NCBI GenBank assembly: GCA_023412195.1
Contig: JAEYNZ010000172.1
Span: forward strand, 1 to 11,588
Direction of reading: 5' to 3'
Length of the DNA: 11,588 bases
DNA from: Bacteroidota bacterium
GTDB taxonomy: Bacteria > Bacteroidota > Bacteroidia > Bacteroidales > Prolixibacteraceae
Below the pieces are notes generated by a model. The model was not told the DNA's origin and made no database searches. It saw only the letters and a list, made by a program, of their open reading frames with translations. Shown piece by piece: positions 6,801 to 11,588 of the stretch. The translations under genes were made by a program, and so were the position numbers. Each line of letters opens with the position of its first letter. Position 1 is the first letter of the stretch.

Positions 6801-9585
6801 ACATGATATGGCATATGATGGTTCACGGGTGATTGTTATTTCAAAACTTTCTGAAACCGATCTGCAGCTGGATGACGATGCAGTATTGCTCACGCTGAAA
6901 TTTAATTTCATCAGCGGAAATTCTGAACTGATATGGGTGGATTCACCGGATGAATCGTGGTGCAGTTACAGTTATCAGGACATACAGGATGGTTCGGTTG
7001 ACGGAAGGAAATGGTTCTGCGATATGCCTTCAGATACATATTACATGAACGGATTGGTAGGAGCATATCCCGACCCGGATGTACATATCCTTTTTAACGG
7101 TACTGTGGCCGGAGATGGAGATACCTTTACCTACTGTTACAGCGACAACATCCAGGTTACTTTGCAACAGGTTGAAGGACTGCCACCATACGAAGTTGAG
7201 TGGACAGTAAACGGAACCAGACACTCAGCTACATTAAACAATGAAGATGCATTGTTCAGCGGTACAATGGCAGCCGGAACCTATCATTTTCAGCTTTCAT
7301 CATTAACAGATGCAAGAGGTTGTATACTTACTGATGTTGCTCCATATTCTGCAACTATAGTAGTCAATGAAGAGCCTGATGTAAACATCCTCTTTAATGG
7401 CAATATTGCCGGCTATGAGGATACATTTAATTACTGTTACAATGAAAACATTGCTGTTACCCTGGGAGCATTGAAAGGCACTGCCCCCTATACAATAGGA
7501 TGGACGGTTGACGGAGGTGCTGAACAAACAGCGGTTCTGGATGATGGTGGTGAACTGTTCAACGGGATTTTGCCTGCCGGGACTTATGCAATTCAACTTA
7601 CCTCAGTAACAGATTATAAAGGTTGTGTACTGGCTGACATTTCCTCATACTCCGCAACAGTAATAGTCAACCCACAGCCAGATGTATTTTTTACGATTGA
7701 TAATAATCCGTTGCTTCCTGGCGCAAATAAAGATTACTGCTATGATGTAAACAGCATAAACCTGGCTTTGGTAAATTCACAGGAAGGGCAGGCAGCAGTC
7801 GGTACTGCACCGTTTAATCTGACCTTTACCATCAATGGCGGACAACCGACAGCTGTGAATGACATAGAATATGATGAAGTTTTTAACCTGGTACAATATC
7901 TTCCTGAAGGTCCTTTGGGAAATCAGGTAGTAGCTGGTGATTATGTGGTACAGGTAACCTCCCTCAGTGATGCAAATGGCTGCAGCCTGAGCGGAGAGGC
8001 TTTAAGTTTCTATTCATTCACGCTGACTATTCATCCTGAACCACTGGTATCAGTGGAACCTGCAGTTACAACATGTATCGCGACTTTTACCGGCAGTGTT
8101 TCTATGGTACCTTCTGTTGGAACAAGAGCATATATATACACACTTAACGGTGTTTCCTCCGGTGAACAGACAGGAGTTTATACTTATTCCGGACTGGCAG
8201 CCGGAACTTACAACTGGACAATGACTGATGTTGTTACATCTTGTGTTACTTCAGGTTCAGTTACCGTTGAGGATGCGGCAATCATCACTCTTACAGGTAC
8301 TGTGAAATATTATAATATCGAAGGGACGCGGTTAGATGGTGTAAATATAAAATTACTGCAGGAAGGCAGTACAACTGAGGTGGCATCTGGCATAACCGAT
8401 ATCAATGGCAATTATGTTTTTGAAAATATCTGTCCTGGTACTTATGATGTGGTGATGACCACATCCAAACCGATGCGCAGCATCAACTCTACTGATGCCG
8501 GCCAGGTGAATGCATGGAACGTCGCTCAAACAGATGGCACATGGTCTTCGATAGAAAAAGTTCGTTTTCTGGCAGGAGATGTTACAGGAGACAATCATAT
8601 TTATGCATTGGATGCAAGTATAATCCAGAATTATTTCCTCACTCTTGGAACGGGCGTAACATTTGATAAACCTTGGGAATTTTGGAAAGCAGGGTATGCG
8701 GTTTCAGTCCAGCCTCAGATTGACAATGTACTTAAGGTTGAAATACTACCGGGCAGTACCCAGGTTATACAGGACTTCTATGGATTAATAAGCGGTGATT
8801 TCGACAGGAGCAATGTCCCTGCTGCAAGCAGCATGGGTATATTTGGCGCAAAGAATGCAATGACAGAAAAAAGTTCAGTAACCCTCCATAGAGGGAATGA
8901 ATTGAATGTAATTCCTGATGAAGTGATAGAGCTTCCAATTCGTGCCGAATCATCCATGCAGGTGGGTGCTATCTCATTAATACTGGATTACCCTAATGAA
9001 CAGATACATGTAGAAGAGGTATTTCTGAAAAATAATCCCGCTCATCCTGCAGGATATAATGTTGTGAACGGCATGCTGGTTATCGGGTGGAACTCATTGA
9101 ATTCACTTTCGGTGGAAACGGGTGAACCATTGGTAACCATCAAAGCAAGAATAACAGGAAATGAATCTGATGTGCCAGTCTACTTCAGTTTAACATCAGA
9201 TCCTTTAAATGAGCTTGCTGACGAAAACATGATTGCCATAGATAATGCTTCCCTTAATATGGACGGCTGTATAATGAAGGGCAGTATTACAGGCACAGAT
9301 GTTAATATGAAGGCATCATTGCTGATGACAATCTCACCCAATCCATTCAGCGACAGGATGACAATCAGGTACATACTTCCGTCAGAAGGACACGTTACCC
9401 TTGACGTAACGGGAGTGTCGGGCAACAGAATGAATATTCTTCCCAGCCAATATCAGATGGCAGGTGAACACCACCTGGAATTTGATGGTTCGGGATTGGT
9501 TACCGGGGTATATCATGTTACCCTGAGGGTAACTGATAAAAATGGACAAACAATGACTGAGGTAAGAAGAATGATCAAACAATAG
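3895..9585 (+). CDS. Giant T9SS exoprotein with cohesin-like and dockerin-like modules
   Basis: The product has 1896 residues. Residues 1-64 form an unusually long signal region: hydrophobic 47-62, cleavage likely near SSAQ (62-65). An in-frame TAA at 3889 makes the ATG at 3895 the most upstream start; M11 (3925) is an alternative. Modules in order: 66-229 jelly-roll-like domain (YYTSFG start, MDDFKVYG end); 230-328 Ig-like; 329-412 and 412-493 MBG-like; 493-579 YDG-like; 579-668 and 669-815 beta-rich, unrecognised; 818-903 Ig-like; 905-1056 cohesin-like; 1063-1380 three related repeats; 1381-1462 Ig-like; 1463-1524 CnaB/SdrD_B-like; 1528-1545 and 1562-1582 dockerin-like segments; 1660-1795 second cohesin-like domain; 1808-1896 T9SS sorting domain (SPNPFSDRM). 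The second dockerin-like loop has D1562, T1564, D1566, N1567, I1569 and D1573, fitting the calcium-loop pattern; GDFDRSN near 1620 is a third acidic turn. No hydrolase catalytic domain is evident. A structural or scaffold role at the cell surface is inferred. Confidence 0.93.
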   Translation: MNQKSKIFRVMKNFTHISLTAAGPLQSLITKKPEQRTRARVFLLRLRLVLLVVLFISLAGISSAQTEIYYTSFGTSSAFPLGWSNDGIGIWANQVMVPSTGYEGASGSRHARSGNYLDDSGDTGNLKFKLTNVSGYTNLAVIWGAWRSTEFNSGGHKNSPDFKWSKDGITYYSVEFTDIPANSTWGLVNEGAVIPLPAEATGSDIWFKWTIASKYNYYMDDFKVYGTSCTDPATGGTIGESQALCTGEDPDAFSNLTAPGGHSGTLEYKWQVSITGSPFNWEDIPGSNSDTYDAPPLTSTHWFRRLARVDCSADWSRAAASNVTEITVNAIPEAPLAVNHNTIYDGTSKSASATVGPDEVVDWHTDETGATTSGAPTGTNAGIYTAWAETRIPETGCISETRTMVTLTIEKATPTATLAVSNPSVTYNGELQTAVVTVSGSSVTGAVANVINGIKTDAGTYEVKADFVPEDINNYIVLTGLPAGMFTITPRPLNAAFTVDKKCFDGTAQVNMNSIHIVCEVIDGDEINLEYSDAEYANAGPGLDILVTMNGLYLTGNDTENYALTSTWASTTAIIEALPISGTLAKTPDAAGIVESNDVSAVLTGGSGGNGADELQYSTDGGSVWLPYLSGTGITTTGLTEVHIRTRRMSDTCGDSDFNSVKWTVTPALQYLTDNTTMTGSLSYLMVKYPASIPKVIVDEGYKIDFQITLAEALPAGSTISIMQAVNGSPAIPYITNAVVPSQSFRITDLSNPVQEPSDFNSLYDGRTEFYSFSFNSSTGTPLQVDASIKVETIISKDDFAQGSLVVLEEDMFWQYGLPTATISGTKSVCSGSSATIKVDLTGIAPWSITLSDGTVVNEIQTSPYTFTVYPTENATWSVLNVTDGLGDTNSGTGEAKIYYGPVTRAPQIFACPNTAIEVPVTVRSFSEVRDISLTLRYDPAVLTYTGFVSGGVTFNPPDPAIPGSIGEVHDMAYDGSRVIVISKLSETDLQLDDDAVLLTLKFNFISGNSELIWVDSPDESWCSYSYQDIQDGSVDGRKWFCDMPSDTYYMNGLVGAYPDPDVHILFNGTVAGDGDTFTYCYSDNIQVTLQQVEGLPPYEVEWTVNGTRHSATLNNEDALFSGTMAAGTYHFQLSSLTDARGCILTDVAPYSATIVVNEEPDVNILFNGNIAGYEDTFNYCYNENIAVTLGALKGTAPYTIGWTVDGGAEQTAVLDDGGELFNGILPAGTYAIQLTSVTDYKGCVLADISSYSATVIVNPQPDVFFTIDNNPLLPGANKDYCYDVNSINLALVNSQEGQAAVGTAPFNLTFTINGGQPTAVNDIEYDEVFNLVQYLPEGPLGNQVVAGDYVVQVTSLSDANGCSLSGEALSFYSFTLTIHPEPLVSVEPAVTTCIATFTGSVSMVPSVGTRAYIYTLNGVSSGEQTGVYTYSGLAAGTYNWTMTDVVTSCVTSGSVTVEDAAIITLTGTVKYYNIEGTRLDGVNIKLLQEGSTTEVASGITDINGNYVFENICPGTYDVVMTTSKPMRSINSTDAGQVNAWNVAQTDGTWSSIEKVRFLAGDVTGDNHIYALDASIIQNYFLTLGTGVTFDKPWEFWKAGYAVSVQPQIDNVLKVEILPGSTQVIQDFYGLISGDFDRSNVPAASSMGIFGAKNAMTEKSSVTLHRGNELNVIPDEVIELPIRAESSMQVGAISLILDYPNEQIHVEEVFLKNNPAHPAGYNVVNGMLVIGWNSLNSLSVETGEPLVTIKARITGNESDVPVYFSLTSDPLNELADENMIAIDNASLNMDGCIMKGSITGTDVNMKASLLMTISPNPFSDRMTIRYILPSEGHVTLDVTGVSGNRMNILPSQYQMAGEHHLEFDGSGLVTGVYHVTLRVTDKNGQTMTEVRRMIKQ
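7081..8040 (+). repeat. Three tandem Ig-like repeats (100, 100 and 120 residues)
   Basis: Inside the large gene, 7081-7380 and 7381-7680 align codon for codon at exactly 300 bp without gaps. Shared landmarks are ILFNG, DTF-Y-CY, APY/PPY before WTV, AAGTY/PAGTY, GC-L-D and YSAT-VVN. The third copy (7681-8040) keeps the DYCY, TAPF, VAGDY and NGC landmarks but carries about 20 extra residues. DNA identity is partial, so the duplication is old. Each copy has two Cys that could form a disulphide. Confidence 0.8.
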
Positions 9586-9592
9586 GAGGAAT

Positions 9593-9635
9593 TACAGAGA
9601 GCGGGAATGTCTATTCCTGTTCTCTGTACTATTTT
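9593..9635 (+). terminator. Hairpin terminator after the 1896-codon gene
   Basis: A 15-pair stem (9593-9607 with 9614-9628, two G-T wobbles) closes on TGTCTA. The following CTATTTT is a weak T tract, so termination may be partial, or the hairpin may mainly protect the mRNA end. It starts 7 bp after the stop codon, separating this gene from the next one 261 bp downstream. Confidence 0.7.
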
Positions 9636-9846
9636 ATGATGTAATATTTTCAGAACCCTGGCCCATTTGAATTTATTTCACTACCAGGGGAGTAAGCGGG
9701 ATTACATAAAATTACCTTTCACTTGTATTAAAAGATTCTGACAGCATTGCTGAGTTCCAGAGATTAAATAAAATCAAAAATGAAAGTTGTTTTTTATTTA
9801 CATAGAGAAACGACTATGCTTCCTAAATAAAGAACCAATAACAATT

Positions 9847-11588
9847 ATGATCATGAAACGAATTTTCCTTTGTGTTTTCATATTCTTATCCAGTATCACA
9901 ACAGTGACCAGAGCACAGAATTCTCCTGTCCTGACACTTGAACACGTTTCAACCACAGCTTCCAAAGCAATTATAACAATAACTGCTGCCGGTTTTGAAA
10001 ACATCTGTGCAGGCGATCTTAAATTATTATATAATCCGGAAGTTGCTGTTCCTAAATTGGTAACAGTGAGCTCTGCACTCGGAGGTACCATAAGTACTAA
10101 TCTTTCCGGACCAGGAATAATCAGGTTTGGATGGTTCACATTTCCAGGTGTAACATTATCCGATGGTTCGGTAATCTTCAGTATAGAATTTGAAAAGGTA
10201 AACACAGGTAAAACAATTATCAGCTTTGATGGGTCGATTAACGATAAGGATTGTCAGTTCTATAACGGACTATTTCAAACGTTAGTTGATGCACCTTTCA
10301 GCACGTATTACATACCGGGCTCACTTACCTTTTCTGCACCAGCCGGACCGGTTACCACAGCACCATCCCTCACGGCAATTTCAAATGAGAATATTGATAT
10401 CCCTGTCACAGTATCTGGCTTCAACAATGTTGGTGGAGTTTCGTTGAGGCTTGAATACAATCCGGATGTACTGCAGTTCATTTCGTCTGCAAATACAGGA
10501 GGATTCCCGGGAATGATCATCAACAATTATATTCCGGGAATCATACTTGTAAGTGCATTTACAAATAATCCGGAAGGATATAGCCTCCCTGACGGGATTT
10601 TATTTACTCTGAACTTCAAATACAAAGGTGGAACGACAGAATTAAGATGGAATGATGAGGACGGGACTTCATGCGAATATGCAGGGCCTCAATCTGCATT
10701 TGCTTATTCAGATATACCGCAACAACATTATTATATTCATGGCAGGGTTGGAACATGCCTTGCCCCTGATGCTCCTGTTTTGGATGTTGCACAACCTGAT
10801 TGTGAAAATTCTACGGGGAAAATAATCATTACCTCTCCTATTGGTGATGGCTACACGTATAGCATTGATGAAAAAGCATTTCAATCATCGCCCATCTTCG
10901 ACAAACTGGAAGCAGGCAATTACAATGTGACGGTCATGAATGAAGCCCGCTGTGTTTCTGCGGCCAGTGCGGTAAAAATAGAAAACCAACCACCAACCCC
11001 ACCTGCCCCATCTGTCAGAGTTACCCAACCTTCCTGTACTGCTGGCACAGGAATGATTGAGATCACTTCCCCCTCCGGCCAGGGTTATTTCTACAGCATT
11101 GACGGCAGCAGTTACTCCTCGTTGACTACTTTTAGGGAACTTTCACCAAATAATTACAGAATAACAGTAAAGAATGATCATGGGTGTATATCGAATGCCA
11201 CCCTGGTGGAAATAGATAATCAACCCATCATTCCGGTTCAGCCGGAAGTAAAGGTAACTGAGCCGGATTGCGGAATTCCAGGAACAGCAAGGATCACCAA
11301 CTACAATGACTCATACAGCTATACATTCAATCCGGCAGGACCAGCTGTTGGCGTCAGTGGCAATATAAGTGGTTTTACCATTGATCAGGTATATACTGTA
11401 ACGGCAACTAATAATGACGGTTGCGAAAGTATAGCATCGGCTTCATTTTCAATAAAAGATGCCCTTAGTGTACCTGCCCGTCCGGTAATTGCAGTAAATA
11501 AAATAACCAATGATTGCGAGGGTGGATTTGCAGTACTCACTTCAGACGAAGCTTTCTCCTATGAGTGGTCAACAGGAGAAACTACTCA
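9847..11588 (+). CDS. Secreted protein with two cohesin-like domains and SprB-like repeats, 5' part
   Basis: The frame is open from ATG 9847 to the window edge (580 complete codons, no stop), so the 3' end is missing. Residues 1-23 form a signal peptide (MIMKRIFLCVFIFLSS, cleavage likely at TRA-QNS). M3 is an alternative start. Two cohesin-like domains follow: 28-162 and 167-303. Both end in D-x-P-x(3)-Y-Y-x(2)-G (148-158 and 289-299), each preceded by a Cys next to an acidic/aromatic patch (DCQF at 136-139; CEY at 276-278). From 309 on come at least four SprB-like repeats with conserved starts (AQPDC, TQPSC, TEPDC, TNDC), YSID motifs and Gly-Cys ends. SprB-type repeats occur in T9SS-exported adhesins, so a C-terminal T9SS sorting domain, or a gliding-motility-type end, is expected beyond the edge. 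The shared cohesin-like signature links it to the upstream 1896-residue protein. Binding or structural role inferred; no catalytic motif. Confidence 0.92.
   Translation, partial: MIMKRIFLCVFIFLSSITTVTRAQNSPVLTLEHVSTTASKAIITITAAGFENICAGDLKLLYNPEVAVPKLVTVSSALGGTISTNLSGPGIIRFGWFTFPGVTLSDGSVIFSIEFEKVNTGKTIISFDGSINDKDCQFYNGLFQTLVDAPFSTYYIPGSLTFSAPAGPVTTAPSLTAISNENIDIPVTVSGFNNVGGVSLRLEYNPDVLQFISSANTGGFPGMIINNYIPGIILVSAFTNNPEGYSLPDGILFTLNFKYKGGTTELRWNDEDGTSCEYAGPQSAFAYSDIPQQHYYIHGRVGTCLAPDAPVLDVAQPDCENSTGKIIITSPIGDGYTYSIDEKAFQSSPIFDKLEAGNYNVTVMNEARCVSAASAVKIENQPPTPPAPSVRVTQPSCTAGTGMIEITSPSGQGYFYSIDGSSYSSLTTFRELSPNNYRITVKNDHGCISNATLVEIDNQPIIPVQPEVKVTEPDCGIPGTARITNYNDSYSYTFNPAGPAVGVSGNISGFTIDQVYTVTATNNDGCESIASASFSIKDALSVPARPVIAVNKITNDCEGGFAVLTSDEAFSYEWSTGETT
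10777..11588 (+). repeat. SprB-like tandem repeats, about 234-bp period
   Basis: The repeat-start Cys codons lie at 10801, 11035, 11269 and 11515, giving periods of 78, 78 and 82 codons. Each unit begins with hydrophobic residues then (Q/E)P(D/S)C or NDC. The first two units also have IIITSP/IEITSP, TYSID/FYSID and a closing RC or GC before a short linker with Pro. The fourth unit is cut by the window edge. The pattern matches SprB repeats of Bacteroidota adhesins. Confidence 0.8.

Noticed and set aside
9584..9640. AGGAGG after the giant gene as a ribosome binding site for a short frame starting at 9607
   Set aside because: The ATG lies inside the terminator hairpin and gives only ten codons, and Bacteroidota rarely rely on Shine-Dalgarno sites.
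9713..9720. Possible -7 box TACCTTTC before the last gene
   Set aside because: One mismatch and no TTG at suitable spacing, so a promoter call cannot be supported.
424..10526. Minus-strand open frames within the large genes
   Set aside because: All lie opposite strongly supported + strand coding sequence and show no domains or signal peptides; they reflect codon composition.

Overview
This window looks like a Bacteroidota chromosome segment, probably from the Bacteroidales or relatives. It is dedicated to large secreted or surface proteins, and every gene lies on the + strand. The evidence for the phylum is three C-terminal type IX secretion (T9SS) sorting domains with the 'PNPF...MTGR' layout, MBG/YDG and SprB-like repeat modules, a lipoprotein with an SCQKEE lipobox context, and start codons preceded by A/T-rich sequence without Shine-Dalgarno motifs. 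No metabolic, transposase, RNA or CRISPR genes are visible.

Layout, left to right. (1) Bases 1-1545 hold the 3' end of a tandem-repeat adhesin-like protein: 74-residue MBG-type repeat, MBG_2-like module, Ig-like module, post-COAP-1-like domain and T9SS sorting domain. A strong UUCG-loop terminator follows. (2) Bases 1670-2551 encode a 293-residue lipoprotein with a putative surface-export signal, followed by a 12-bp-stem terminator. (3) Bases 2725-3081 hold an orphan T9SS sorting domain without signal peptide or body, probably a gene remnant, with its own terminator. (4) Bases 3137-3894 are a 758-bp gap without a convincing gene but with several short direct repeats. (5) Bases 3895-9585 encode a 1896-residue mosaic exoprotein: jelly-roll-like domain, Ig/MBG/YDG modules, cohesin-like domain, three ~100-120-residue repeats, CnaB/SdrD_B-like module, dockerin-like pair, second cohesin-like domain and T9SS sorting domain. 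A 15-bp hairpin follows. (6) From 9847 to beyond the right edge runs a second large secreted protein with two cohesin-like domains and at least four SprB-like repeats.

The most interesting signal is the cohesin/dockerin content. One polypeptide carries both cohesin-like and dockerin-like modules, and its neighbour carries two more cohesin-like modules. Three of these four cohesin-like modules end in the same spaced signature, D-x-P-x(3)-Y-Y-x(2)-G, preceded by a Cys in an acidic/aromatic context. This suggests a locus-specific cohesin-like subfamily and a possible T9SS-exported surface assembly. That is an inference: related cohesin/dockerin-like modules are known in Bacteroidota exoproteins without proven pairing.
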